Positions 33,788 to 46,285 of a DNA stretch of 64,000 nt are shown here, piece by piece. Source of the stretch: Sorex araneus. Lineage: Eukaryota; Chordata; Mammalia; Eulipotyphla; Soricidae. The position numbers and the translations under genes are program-made. The stretch lies in the NCBI RefSeq assembly GCF_027595985.1, contig NC_073307.1, positions 120,569,678-120,633,677 of the forward strand, written 5' to 3'. The first letter of the stretch is position 1. Each line of letters starts with the position of its first letter. The notes under the pieces are model-generated. The model saw only the letters and a program-made list of their open reading frames with translations, ran no database searches and was not told where the DNA came from.

Positions 33788-34614
33788 GGATTGAACAATA
33801 TGGACAGTGCTTATAAAACTAGAAATTGAGTTTCCATTTGACCCCGCAATACCACTTCTGGAAATATATCCCGAGGATGCAAAAGAGCACAGTAGAAATG
33901 ACATCTGTACCTATATATTCATTGCAGCACTGTTCACAATAGCCAAAATATGGAAACAACCCGAGTGCCCTAAAACAGATGACTGGTTAAAGAAACTTTG
34001 GTACATCTACACAATGGAAGAGTATGCAGCTGTTAGGAGATATGATTTGCTTACAAATGGATAAACATGAAGAGTATCATGCTAAGTGAAATGAGTCATA
34101 AAGAGAGGGACAGACATAGAGTGACTGCACTCATTTGCGGTGTATAGAATAACATCACATGAGGCTGACATCCAAGGACAGTAGATACAAGGTCCAGGGG
34201 GATTGCCCCATAGCTAGAGGCCTGCTTCATGAGCGGAGGGGAGAAGGCAGATGGAATAGAGAAGGTAACACTAAGAAAATGATGGCTGGAGGAACCAGTT
34301 GGGATGGGAGATGCATGCCAAAAGTAGATAATGGACAAAATATGATGACCTCTCAGTGTCTGTGTTGCAAGTCATAATGCCCAAAAATAGAGAGAGAGAG
34401 ATAGAGAGAGAAAGAGTATGGGGAATATTATCTGCCATGGAGGCAGGGGGAGGGTGGGAAAGGGGGGGTATACCCAAGATACTGGTGGTGGGGAATGTGC
34501 ACTGGTGGAGGGATGGGTGTTTGATCATTGTAAGATTGTAACCCAAACATGAAAGCTTATAACTATCTCACGGTGATTCAATAAAATATTTTTAAAAAAT
34601 TAAAAATTTAAAAA
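33788..34614 (+). mobile_element. 5'-truncated L1 3' end (sense strand)
   Basis: Begins in ORF2 codons for [19 protein letters not shown], continues to the ORF2 end (WYIYTMEEYAAVRRYD, then a frame break), a 3' UTR with a GA-rich run at 34390-34413, and an A-rich tail with AATAAA at 34580. One of the few plus-strand L1s here. Confidence 0.85.
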
Positions 34615-35205
34615 ACGAAATATATGTTACTCAAAACAATAATAATAAAAAAACTTAGATGTAAATGTAAATAAAACTGCTACTTCTAGAAATGAGATCA
34701 GTAGATTTTATATGAGTTTATATACGTCTGTAGTATTTATAAAGAAAATAGAAAATAAAAGGACTTATTACCATGCACTGTAAGCACTAGCATCCTGTTG
34801 CTCATTGATTTGCTCAAGCACCGGTAACATCTCCATTGTGAGACTTGTTGTTACTCTTTTTGGCATATCAAATATGCCACAGGGAGTTTTCCAGGCTCTG
34901 CCATGTGGGTGGGATACTCTCGGTAGCTTGCCAGGCTCTCTGAGAGGGATGGAGGAATCCAACCCGGGTCGGCCGTGTGCAAGGCAAACGTCCTACCCAC
35001 TGTGCTATCGCTCCCGCCCATTTCACTTATTACCATAATAACACAAAATTTAAGAGTCAAATAGAATCTGAGTCTCAGATAACCAAAGTTTACTTTATTT
35101 CTATTCTTCATAGACTCAATTCACATTTCTTTGTGTGCTCCCCAGGCACACAGCTGTGAGTAAGAGAATCCACAAGAACCACTACCAGGGAAGTGTACCA
35201 CACTA
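34615..35205 (-). repeat. Inverted copy of block X, split by a SINE
   Basis: Read on the minus strand this matches the end of block X: gtgtgcctggggagcacac (compare 55603), ttaaattttgtgttattatgg, then ctactgatctcatttctag and aacatatatttc. All other X copies are in the plus orientation. Block Z resumes in normal orientation at about 35206. The SINE at 34775-35024 splits it. Confidence 0.78.
34775..35024 (-). mobile_element. Type 2 SINE with 12-bp target duplication
   Basis: Intact type 2 element; the tRNA-like head is at the 35024 side. Flanked by acttattaccat at 34763-34774 and 35025-35036. Confidence 0.88.
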
Positions 35206-35897
35206 AAATTTGACAGAATCAGCAAGTAGGCCATTTAAAATCTGTATAAAGACATACAAATATTTATTAATATATGTAATATATAAAATATATCAACATG
35301 TACATATAAAATGAATATATATTCATACATGTAAAATATAAAATATAAAATATATATCTGATGTTGAATGCACATATTTTTTCCCACTCCATTTAGTTAA
35401 TTTTCGTTTTAACCTATGTTTCCTTAGCTGTACAGAAATGTTTCAGTTTGATGATGTGCAATTTGTTTTTGTTTGTTTGTTTTTATTGTCTTGAGTACTA
35501 ATTTATAAGAATTAGTATTTGGTGCAAGAGAGCAACTCATGGAGAAATAGTAAGTTCAGATCACTGATAACACACTGATAGCACACAGTAGCAAGTAGCA
35601 CACACTGTATAAAACAGACATAGGACCACCCCTCTAGAAAACGCACTGGAAATTTTTCCTAGAGTTTCACGTGCAACTTCTTTCATATTATCCAGATTTA
35701 TCTTCTGGTTATTATATATGAGAAATGCAAACATGTCCTGAAAACACTCAAAGATAATGAACACAAAGATTTTTCATGGTATATATATATCATGAAAATA
35801 AATGATTCAGTTATAATATTCAGCATTAAAAGTGAGAATGCAATATCTGAAAAGCAGTGATAAAATTTCTAAAAACTGTGTCTACATTTTGATTGAG
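35206..35897. repeat. Array block Z and 3' flank of receptor copy c
   Basis: AT-rich (35260-35370 is nearly all A/T), then sequence shared with 44793-45297 and 56570-57419, including acttctttcatattatccag and the run leading to the receptor stop. It may hold the 3' UTR of the receptor transcript. No poly(A) signal chosen. Confidence 0.65.
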
Positions 35898-36881
35898 TTA
35901 GGCCACATGAATATTTCCTGACATCTCCAAGGTCTCCTGAGGAGGGCTGCCTTGGTGTCCGTCCTCCTCAGAAACATCCTGCAAAGCTCTCTGCAGAACT
36001 ACTTTGAGGCTCCTTCTTTGTTGTCCTCTCTGCTGCCTATAAGAGCCAACAAAAAAGTAAATGATGGGATTGGCACAGCTGTTGACACAGGTTAATACCT
36101 TTGTCACTACAAATTGTTTCAATAGGTTCGTACTAGAAACATTTGACCATAGTAATAGAAAATGATGGATTCCTCAGGGCAGGCCACAGAAGAGGAAGAC
36201 CAGCACTGTGAGCCCAATAGTCACATAGAGTCTGTTCAGCTTCTCTTTCCGGAGGCCACACAGCAGTCTGGTCAGCAGCAACAGACTGGACCCAGACAGA
36301 AGCACAAAGGAGAAAATCAGCCATGTGGCAATGCTGAAATCAATTAGCCTACGCAAATACCTATTAAATTTTCCAAAGAGAGCGCCACTGAACTCCAATC
36401 TCAGGATGGTCAGGAGCAGGGACAGGGCCCAGATCAGGGCACACACGACAGATGACATGTGTTTTGGGCGGTGGCAACGATACCAGATGGGCTTTAGGAC
36501 AGACAGGCAGCGCTCAGTGCTAATGGCAGTGAGAATGCTCATGCTTGCAACATAGGGAAAGACAAATATTAAAAATAAATATTGGGGAAAGGAGATGGTA
36601 TCTCTGACCAAACTCATTATGGAGAATACCATGTGGGTGGATAGACAGAAAAAATCAGCTCCTGCCAAGTTGAGGATGTAGACGGAGAAAGCATTCCTCT
36701 GCATGCGGAAAGCCAGGAGCCAGAGCACTACAGCATTTCCTGCCAGCCCCACCAGGGAAGTGATGAATTCCAGAATGTCTGAGATCAGCACAGCCCTTTC
36801 AAGTGCTCTGTCAAAGTTCTCCCAGTCACTTGCATTCTGCAGTGTGCTTTCAGTCACCCAAGCTGTGACAGTTACATCCAT
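35898..36881 (-). pseudogene. MRGPRX: MRGPRX-like receptor, copy c, single in-frame stop
   Basis: Same receptor family as copy e. The region is 984 nt, exactly 328 codons, and stays in one frame from ATG (36881) to the final TAA. The sole defect I can see is TGA at codon 236 (36174-36176), where copy e has TGG (W240) in the membrane-segment-6 motif CGLPWG. Upstream it has [27 protein letters not shown] and the full segment-5 region. Downstream, CANPIIYFFVGSYR and the QRALQDV tail are intact. The predicted product is 235 residues, lacking segment 7 and the tail. Either a young pseudogene, a segregating null allele, or a base-calling error. It shares an old L1 remnant in its 5' flank with copy e, so these two are likely closest relatives. 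Confidence 0.88.
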
Positions 36882-37454
36882 GCTCAGATACTCTCTGCTG
36901 GTGTTCCTGGAAACACAAACAAGAAAGAATTTTCAGTATGATCATGGATTCTCATGGCTATACAGGTGTCTAAGACCAGAGAGAAGCAACTTAGACAAAG
37001 TTTAAGCAGGCCACACAACTTTGACATCCTATATTTGGACTCTGCATGATCTTTCTGATTAAAGCCTGGGATTTCTCTACTGAATCACAACTTTTCACAA
37101 ACATGAAATGTTCTAATGTCCTGATTTTCCCTCTAGTTTCCTAGGCTTTGTCCCTACACACAGTGTCTGTAGGGGTGTTTTCTGGGTAGGACGTAAGGGC
37201 AGCATCGGGACTCTGTAGCCACCTTCTTCTGCTCTGGGTCTTTTGTTCTTCAGAGGCATGAACTCTGTGACATCTCAGTGACTAAGAATGACCCACTTAC
37301 AGAAAACAAGACCCCAGGAGTTGAAGGAATATGACCCTGAAGTAGAAGGTCTGTTAAGGCCCACATGTCAGCTCTCTGAAAACAGCGAGCTCTTACTCAT
37401 GTTCATTTGTGTGTGTCCCAATGCCTAAAATTTGTCAGGTCACAATGGGTCCTT

Positions 37455-37662
37455 AGGATATAGATAAGAAATTAGTTATGGATGGTTGGAACTAACCACA
37501 AGTTTGTGTGGAGTTGTGGATAAGTAAGACAGAGAAGAGACTGCTATGAAAATAATAGCTGGGAATGAACATGCTGGACAAGATTGGCAGGATTGGATGA
37601 TTAAAGTAGATAAGGGATATTCTTGATAGTCTTTCAGTATCAATATTGAAAACCACAGTGCC

Positions 37663-37694
<32 letters not shown>

Positions 37695-37795
37695 AGAAAA
37701 GTGTCTGCCATAGTAGTAGGTGGTGTGAGAGTAGTGGGAAGGAAAGTGGGACCATTGGTGGTGGGAAAACTACACTGGTGAAGGAATGGGAGAGT
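37455..37795 (+). mobile_element. Old L1 3' remnant shared by copies c and e
   Basis: Matches the L1 3' UTR with a GA-rich run and tacactggtgaaggaatggg. The same insertion is at 58990-59420 in the copy e flank and absent from the flanks of copies a and b, so it predates the c/e split. Confidence 0.7.
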
Positions 37796-38032
37796 ATTCA
37801 TTAAACATGCACAATAACTAGTTTTGTTTTCTGTGAGTTTAATAGATACAAGAATCTAGCAGGCACCTGCTAATAATAAAGGATATTATTTGCCATGATA
37901 AACAAAAACTCAATGAAATTAATAAATGAAATTAATATTTTAGTATGGAAAATACATGCACGTAATGGAGAGGAGGTAGTGTTGCTGAATGAGAGATGTC
38001 ATTATTTATTTAATGTGTTGCATACAAAAATA

Positions 38033-38430
38033 TATCATCATCATCATCATCATCATCATCCAGTTGATCATCAAATTTCTTGAGTGGTCTCAGTAACCTA
38101 TCCTTGAGATTTTAGAAGCCTCTCTCTACTCGTCCTTCCCAATGATGCTGCATTGGTGACTCTTTCAGGATCAGCGGAATGAACCCCAGCATTGTTACTG
38201 GTTTTGGCACATGAATACACCATTGGGAGTTTGCGAGGCTCTCTCATGTGGGCAGGAAACACTCAGTAGCTTGCCAGTTTCTCCCGGAGGGAGAAGTAGG
38301 CTATAAGATATTGCGTAGCCACTTTGCAGTTGCGCACTTCTGGGAGCTTGCTTTTAAGTCTCTTGATGTTGGCTGTTGATCGGATTCCACGGTGCTGGGG
38401 GCAGTCCCTGGGTTCCAGTAGCTAGGCGGT
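38033..38430 (-). mobile_element. 550-bp-family retroposon with (GAT)n tail
   Basis: Minus-strand element. Its 5' part resembles 62190 (agctactggaacccaggga, actgcccc). Its 3' half matches the other copies and it ends in a (GAT)n tail, seen as ATC repeats at 38033-38060. Confidence 0.75.
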
Positions 38431-38529
38431 CAAGAAAATATAGAAGAGAGATAATATTTGTAGTTTTTAAGTATGCATTTCTATAGAGGATTCTTTGGAA
38501 AATAGGGTAGAATATTGATTATTTGTTTT

Positions 38530-38695
38530 ATTTTATGTTTGTGGCACACCTGCTGATTTTCAGGGGTGACTCTTGGCTATGTATAAAGAAATTACTCCTG
38601 GACATTTTGGGGGAACATATGGGATGCTGGGGATGGAAGCTAAGCTGGATGCATGCAAAGAAAATGCCCTACTGCTGTACTATCACTGGGCCCCA
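38530..38695 (-). mobile_element. Old type 1 SINE in block U
   Basis: Third positional copy of the SINE also at 23770 and 32975. Confidence 0.68.
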
Positions 38696-39371
38696 TTGAG
38701 CTTGGTTATGGGTCAGGTGGAGTGACTTGTGTGATTTAAACACAAATGTTCATTTGAACTTAAACTTGGGAGTATCTGGCAAACCGAGGTGAAGAAGAGC
38801 TGCTTGTTTAGTGCTATTCAAGACAAAACTTCTGTCTGGGTCTTCTTAAGAAAAAATTGAGTTAACAGAACAAAACTGGTGACTAAGAGGCTGAGACGAG
38901 GGCTGAGTAAAAGGGCCTTTTTTTGGTCATGGGATGACACTGAGATACACAGGTGGATGTGGTGAGTGAGTGACCTATGTAAAGTCATAAAATTAGCCCT
39001 TGAACTTCATATATACGTAATTTAAACTATTCAAAACGAATGTAAAGAGAATAAAAATGTTTAAATAAATACTATCATTTCCATACAGAGCAAAGAAAAT
39101 GGAAGCACTCAGGATTTGAGTGGTTGGTACCTGATGTGAATATCCAGGTCTGAGTCAGTTGCTTTTCCTTTACCAACTCTATAGATTCACTTGTAGAATG
39201 GAATGGCTCCTTCTTAAAGAGAAGGGAGAGAAAGATGCCAGTAACTGTTCTACAGATCCCAGGAGGAGTATATTGATTTGATATTTTTTGTATTGCCTGG
39301 ATTATACAATTTCAAATGTTAAATATATTTTGTAAGACATAAGGAGAAACTATTTAACATTTAAAGTAATT

Positions 39372-40109
39372 ATTTTTTTAGGTAATTTGTAAGTTTATTT
39401 TTTATTTTTATTTATTATTATTTTTTTAATTAATGAATCACTGTGAGGGTACAGATACAGATTTACATATTCTCGTGCTTGTGGTTCAGTCATACACAGC
39501 TTGAGTACCCATCCCTTCACCAGTGCCTGTTGTCCACTGATGACCCATTCATCCCTCCTATGCCCCCTCCATCCCCCTCCCACCCCGTCTCTGTGGCAGG
39601 GCATTCCCTTTTGTTCTCTCTCTCCTTTTGGGTGTTGTGGTTAGCAATGGAGGTATTGGATTCATGTTTGGTCTATAGTCTGCTTTGAGCACACCTCTCC
39701 CATCCCAAGCGGGTCCTCCCACCACATTTTACTTGGTGTTCCTTCTCTATCTGAACTGCCTTTTCCTCCAGCATATGAGACCAGCTTTCCAAGCCATGGA
39801 GCAAATCTGGTACTTATTTCTGCTATTCTTGGGTGTTGGTCTCCCATTCTGTTTTTTTTATATTCTGCAGATGAGTGCAATTCTTCTATGTCTGTCTCTC
39901 TCTTTCTAGCTCATTTCACTTAGCATGATATTTTCCATGTTGATCAACTTATATGCAAAGTTTGCGACTTTGTCTTTTCTGACAGCTGCATAGTATTCCA
40001 TTGTGTACCAAAGTTTCTCTAACCAGTCACCTGTTCTCAGGCATTCATTTTTTTCCCCAGATTTTGGCTACTGTAAACAGTGCTAAGATGAACATTCAAG
40101 TGCAGATGT
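39372..40109 (-). mobile_element. 5'-truncated L1 with 14-bp target duplication
   Basis: 3' UTR (gaatcactgtgagggtacag type) plus the ORF2 C-terminal end. Flanked by catttaaagtaatt at 39358-39371 and 40110-40123. It sits between blocks U and W. Confidence 0.9.
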
Positions 40110-40123
40110 CATTTAAAGTAATT

Positions 40124-41789
40124 CTTAAAAACATTTTCTTGTTTCATAATAATGTTACTCTTGGTTTTCATGGATGAAACATTCCAGCACCACATGTGCT
40201 CTGTGGTTTCACTTCCCTCCATCACCATGCCAGTGTCCCAACCCCCTTCACTCTTTCCTCCTTATCTCCTCAGCATAATAGTTTTTTTGTACTGAAGTCC
40301 AGTTTTCAGTTTCTGTTGGTCTTGGGCATTTGTTATTCCCTGACATTATTTCTTTATATGAGACAGATTATTCTAAACATGCCTGTCTCCTAAATTCACT
40401 TACAATAAGATCCATCCACATAGCAAGCAGTGAATGGAATGTTATACAGAGCCGCCCAAGAATGATGCTTAAAGGCACATGTCCCTTGTGCTTAGGAAAA
40501 GACAACCATTGTTCTACAAAGCAGAGGACTCAAATTGTAGGAGGATATTCTTCTGCCCTACCCCTGCAGTGAAAGAAAGGCTCTTTCCTTGAGATAATGA
40601 ATAAACCAAATCAAATATTTCTTGGTTCCTAGAGTCTTGGTGAACAGACGAGAGGACATAAAGTACAAACATATTTTCACTCATCAAGGCACATATCCTA
40701 TTCATTCATGTCACTGAATGCAAATGTCAATTGTGACAAGTGCTTGTCTTTTTTGCCTTTTGACAAAAACACTTAGAAACTGGAACCTTCATCACATTTG
40801 TTGTGGCTTATAATACTGCTCATTATTATAATCTCCTCATATAAAACTATTATCTTGACTATTTAATTTAATAGCCTTACTAACACAGAAGAAGATAAAT
40901 TTAAGGGAATAAATGACTTGGGAATCTGAGTAGGTCAACATAAGCCCTGATCCAGGAGCCAGGCCTAAGGAATTCTAGGTTTTCTGCCACATCATTTATA
41001 ATGAGAGGAGTTTCCATCAAATGTCTCTGAATGGGGTTGTATCTGAGACGGAATAAGGGTTTCAGATTCTCCTCAGAAATATTATTGGAGGTGTGGGAAC
41101 AGGGCTGTCTGATTCTGGCTGGTACCAAGTAATTGGGCCCTGTCATCATTGGGCACCTACTTTGAGGAGGGCAGAAGTAAGGCACCGACTCCTTGTGTTC
41201 TGCCTTTCTTTTCTTCCCCTGGCTGGTGGCTACATGTCATAGAAGACTACACAGTGTTAATGAAATTCTTTAACTCTTTAATTTATGTTTTAAATGCGGA
41301 ATACCTGAAAATGGGAGAGGCATGGGTTCTCAAGACTTAGATCAGTTTTAGTTGTAGTTCATTTAAACCACACTTGTTATTCTTTCTTTAAAAATCAAAA
41401 TCATGAACACAAAATAACTATAAATATTTGCTTACCCTATATTAAAAAAAGTCAATTGCAATGGCAATGATTTGTCATAATAGTAATAAATGAGAAATGA
41501 AAAATAATTAAAAAGAAATTATACAGATTAATATATGACAACCAAAAGCGTAGACCAAATAATTTTATGGAATGTGGTGAATAAGGGATCCGTCACTCAG
41601 CAAAAGTCTCAGAAACTACCATCTGACAAGCATACTACAGAAGATAGAATCTTCTGCCTTTTTCACCAAGTCCTATTTACATATTCTCCATAGATTATGC
41701 ATCCAGGAAAAAATATCTCTGCCACAGATGGATTTCTATTTCCTATGGCTCTGCTACACCCAGAAATATAAGACGTGAAAAAATTATGA
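40124..41789. repeat. Array blocks W and V, third copy
   Basis: W is at about 40130-40590 and V at 40690-41789. This is the cleanest copy of the unit, with no young insertion, and so useful as the reference for the empty sites of SINEs elsewhere. No gene seen. Confidence 0.7.
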
Positions 41790-43230
41790 AGACAACAATT
41801 TGAAGTACTTTCTGCCTGCCAGGCTGTGAGTTGTAGTGACACAGGTCGGAAGCTAGCAATGCAAACACCCTAACTGTGCTGACCCATGAACTCTGTCTTT
41901 TCTTACTGTACTTATGTGGCTTTCAGTTTGAAGTTCATGTTTGTGGCTTTGGAAAAAACACAGCAATGGCTTGGAAGTAAGCTTGATAAACTTACCTGCT
42001 TTTTGTTTTTCCTTTAAGTAGAAAGCTGACACCTGTTGACTGGAAGAGTCTATAGAGATTCACCTTCCTTTTTGAACCCTTCTCTGCCTCACAGAAGACC
42101 TCTTAGACAGAGTGGGAGTTGGTGAGAAAGCTGGCTTATCAAGTTTATCAGGAGCTCCTGTGAGTTCCTGTTCAGAGACTTGCTGTCAAATTAGTGCACA
42201 ATGTCTTTGGTGTCATGACCTCAGTGGGGATGTGTCTTAATACTAGAGCTGATAAAACCTCTATTTCAGTCTGTGCATCTCCACCCCCATATGGTACACT
42301 TCCTTGCAAGTGTGGATTCTCTCACTGATAGCCGTGTGCCTGGGAAGCAGTAGAAAGCAATGCGAGTTGGCCCTGTGAAGATTTATAGTTAGGAATAAAA
42401 CGCACTTTCCTCACCTGAGACACATTCTCTATCTGGCTCTTTTAAATTTTGTGTTATCATGGCAATAAGTCATGTAGTCTCTATTTTTTAAGAAATAATT
42501 TATAGCAATATATCAGTTTATATATAATCTCCTGATTCCTTTTTCAGAGGTCCAGTTTGGTTCACTTTTGCATCTAAATTCTTTTGCTATGATTACTGAT
42601 TTGAAAAACATGTATATTTCTTTTTATTTGTCAACTGAACCAGGGAATCAAGTTTCTTCACATGGAAGATTTTAGGGTATGGCAGGAAATTTAGAAATTT
42701 TCAAGTTGGAAATTAAATTTTTTGTAAATTATATGTCAATAATTTCAAGTAAAATCGAATAATATGCAAAATAAACCATGTATGGACAACTAGAAATAAT
42801 GCAAAAACACAGTTTGCAATGACTTAAATGCAAATTAAAATTACTCAGAATTGTATTCCCCCCTCCCCGAAGAATAAGATGGAAAAACATTTCTTCCTTA
42901 GCTGTTGTGATAGTGTAGAATGAGACATACTTACACATTTTTGATGAATGTGAATTTTGACAGAAGTGCCAAAGTAGGGTCATTAAAAATATGTATAAAG
43001 ACATATAAATGTCATACATTTTCCTCCCTTAGTTTCTTCTGTAATATTTGGTTTACAGTGATGTTTGTGCATGTGGCAAAGGCATAATACAGATGGATTA
43101 TTTTACACATGTAGAATTATTTATAGTTTTATCACCAAAAATCAAAGACTCCAACACACTGAATAAATTGCAATCTCTACTAATAACTGGGTCTGTGTCT
43201 GTATAAAATATAGCAATACATCTGATTTTG
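41790..43230. repeat. Array blocks X and Z, fourth copy (uninterrupted)
   Basis: X (41790-42610) and Z (42640-43230) lie in the standard order with no mobile insertion. Non-coding; best reference for the unit. Confidence 0.7.
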
Positions 43231-43239
43231 AATGACTAC

Positions 43240-44561
43240 TAAGTTAATACTATACTTTGTTCAAAGTATGTGACTCATATACATAAGTTGATCATCAAAT
43301 GATCTAAAAATCTCATAAAACTCAATATCAAATACATCCAGTTGAATCTCAAAATAGAAGAGCTGAACTGACGTCTTCAAAGTTCACTGATGATTTTCAA
43401 GGAATCAGAAAACAGCACTGTTAGCACTGTTTGTTTGTTTTTGTAATGAACAGCTAAAGTTGTGTGGCCGACGTAGTTCTGAGAGCAAGAAGAAGAAAGA
43501 AGATGCATCATAATCTTAGACTTGGGCTGTAGTACGAAAGTAGCACGTACAACATAAGGGTATTGGAACAAAACCCACGATCAGACCAAAGGGTTAAAAC
43601 TAAGCCTAACAGAAATAAACATATGTATATGTGAGTGACTAATTTTTATTATTTTATTATATCTCATTAGACATTATGGTACCATGATGTGCACAGTTAT
43701 TCTTATCAGTTTAGGCATGCAGTGCTTCAATGCAGTCCCACCAGCAGTGACTTTCCTCTACTGATGCTCCCAGGTTTTCTCCAAACTCCCAGTCTGTGTT
43801 TTTGACAGGCACATTTCTAAATTTGATTGTTGGAGTTTCGATTTCATACTTACAGTATTGTTGGCTCTGAAGTACAGATGAATACACATATCCCATGTCA
43901 ACACTATGAATGTCTCAAACCCCTGAATCTTACTGCTGTTTCTTTCCATTCCTCTAGATTTATTCCCTTCATTTTTTTCCTTTCTTGTCCTTATCATTTC
44001 TACATCCAGTGGTCAAGGGTAGTGTGAGTATCCCTACTGTGAGACCAGATATTTACCTCCTTCTGTTATTCTTTTATGGACCACAGATAAGTGATATCAT
44101 CTGGTATTTTTCCTCCTGGAGACTCACTTCCTTTACATGGTATGCTCCAGTTCTATCCAAGTTGTGGCAAAATGCATGGTTTCTTCATTCCTTGCAGCTT
44201 CAGTGTATAAGTTCTGTATATAATCTATCATACTTTCATTATTAATTCATCTATTCTTGGACATCTAGGTTGATTTCACATCCCAGTGTAATATCACCTC
44301 TGCCCATGGCACTTCACTGAGAAATGTCCATACTGTTCTCCTTAGGGTTGAACTATTTGAACCAGCCATGGAGGAGGGTTCATTTTTCAATGAGTCCCCA
44401 AACACTGTTTATCTCCTTTAAAGAAGTGCCTGTTCATTTTCTATCCAGATTTTTGGATAGGGCTTTTGGATTATTTTCTGTTGTTAATCTGTGTGCTTTA
44501 TATATCTAAAATAGAAAACCTATATTTGATGTTGTTGAGTGCATTTTTTTTCTATTCATTT
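43240..44561 (-). mobile_element. Old L1 remnant near receptor copy d
   Basis: Diverged L1 3'-region text (reversed) such as aattcatctattcttggaca and tgagaaatgtccatactg. The 43240-43700 part recurs at 63240-63600 and belongs to the duplicated unit. No open frame. Confidence 0.6.
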
Positions 44562-44578
44562 AATGTCTATTAGTTTTA

Positions 44579-44775
44579 TTTTTATTTTATTTTTTTTAAT
44601 TTTTTTTTTTTGCTTTTTGGGTCACACCTGGCGATGCACAGGGGTTACTCCTGGCTCTGCACTCAGGAATTACCCCTGGCCGTGCTCAGGGGACCATATG
44701 GGATGCTGGGATTTGAACCCGGGTCGGCCGCGTGCAAGGCAAACGCCCTACCCGCTGTGCTATCTCTCCAGCCCC
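44579..44775 (-). mobile_element. Young type 1 SINE with 17-bp target duplication
   Basis: Near-consensus. Flanked by aatgtctattagtttta at 44562-44578 and 44776-44792, perfect. The paralogous site at about 56573 is empty. Confidence 0.95.
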
Positions 44776-44792
44776 AATGTCTATTAGTTTTA

Positions 44793-45297
44793 GCTCATGT
44801 TTCCTTAGCTTATAGACATCTTTGAGTATGATGAGGTCCCATAGGTTTATTTCTGTTTCTGTTGTCTTGAGTACTTAATTCATAAGAAATGCTGTTTGGT
44901 GCAAGAGAGCAAAATATGGAAAACAGGAAGTCCAGAGCACTGATACCATATAGTAGATGTAACAAACAGATCTAGAACCTCCCTTCTAGAAAACACATTA
45001 GAAATTATTCTTAGAGTTCCATAGGCAACTTCTTTCATATTAACCAGATTTCCCTTCTGGTTGCTTATCTGTGAGAAATACAAACATGTCCTAAAACACT
45101 GGAAGATGTATTTAATAGTAAATTTATTCTGCGTGAACACTAGGCAAAAAAAGCTTTTCTCCCTATATATATAGACTATGAAAATAAATAGTGAGTCACT
45201 TATATGATGAAATACAATTTAGTTTTAAAGAGTGAGAAATGCCAGATATCTGAAATGCAATGACAAAATATGAAAAAATGACTACGTTGTGATTAAG
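44793..45297. repeat. 3' flank of receptor copy d
   Basis: Matches 35395-35897 and 56580-57419 (ttgagtacttaattcataag, acttctttcatattaacc). Non-coding. Confidence 0.62.
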
Positions 45298-46285
45298 TTA
45301 GGACACATGAGTATTTCCTGACATCTCCAGTCTCCTGAGGAGGGCTGCCTTGACTTCCATTCTCTTAAGGAACATCCTGCAGATCCCTCTGAAGAATTAA
45401 TTGAAGCTCTGTTTTTGCTTCTGCTTGTAACAACCAACAAAGAAGTAAATGATGGGATTGGTACAATTGTTGACACAGGTTAATATCTCTTAACTAGAAA
45501 AGATTTTAAAGTGTACACAGTATAACTAATTGGCATTAAGCCTAAGAGGATGCTTCAAGGAAGTCCACAGAGGAAGAAGGCCAGCATAGTGAGTCTGATG
45601 GTCACACATAGACTGGTTAGCTTCTTCTTCCCAGAGCCACACAGCAATTTGATCATTAGAACCAAGCTGGATCCAAGAGAAGCCCAAAGGAGAAAATCAG
45701 CCATGTGGCAATGGTTAAATCAATTAACTTCCACAAATGTATATCAGGTTCTCCAAACAAGAGCCGCTGAATTCAAATCAAAGAATGCTCAGGAGCAGGG
45801 GCAGAGCCCAGATCAGGGCACATATGACAGATAACATGTGTTCTGGGTGGTTGCAACCATACCAGATGGGCTTTGGAACAGATAGGCAGTGCTCCGTGCT
45901 AATGGCAGTGAGAATGCTCAGGCCTACAACATAAGGAAAGATACACATTATTAAAAAAAAACTTCATAAATGAAGATCGGGTGTAATTTGATATCTCTGA
46001 CAAAACTCATTATGGTGGATACCATGTGGATGGATAGACAGACAAAATCAGCTCCTGCCAAGTTGAGGATGTAGACGGAGAAAACATTCCTCTGCATGTG
46101 GAAAGCCAGGAGCCAGAGCACCACAGCATTTCCTGCCAGCCCCACCAGGGAAATGATGATTTTCAGAAGGTTTGAGATCAAGCGAGTCATATCCATGTCA
46201 AGTACTCTTACATAGCCCTCCCAGTAACTTGCATTCTTCCGGTGTGCTTTCAGTCACCCACCCAGGCTGTGACAGTTATATCCAT
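45298..46285 (-). pseudogene. MRGPRX-like receptor, copy d, multiply disrupted
   Basis: Homologous to copy e along its whole length. The expected ATG is at 46285, with a second ATG two codons upstream that comes from altered leader sequence. A four-base duplication (CACC) near 46255 shifts the frame about ten codons in. A frame break lies near the A-rich run at 45950-45960. More breaks separate the segment-5 to segment-7 regions. The fragment at 45951-46196 keeps segments 1-3, including [14 protein letters not shown] and [11 protein letters not shown]. The C-terminal part around 45350-45480 keeps the NPI-Y region but is off frame. The 3' end aligns to the stop of the other copies. Not expected to make a receptor. 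Confidence 0.85.

Larger units (their letters stand above)
36882..39357. repeat. Array block U (5' flank of receptor copy c)
   Basis: Splice acceptor, then U sequence. It contains an old L1 3' remnant at about 37455-37795 shared only with copy e (58990-59420), a GA microsatellite (37668-37695), an inverted 550-bp-family element (38033-38430) and the old SINE (38530-38695). Confidence 0.65.

Noticed and set aside
38033-38060. Short tandem repeats as a possible CRISPR or regulatory array
   Set aside because: Simple ATC microsatellite that is the reversed tail of a retroposon.
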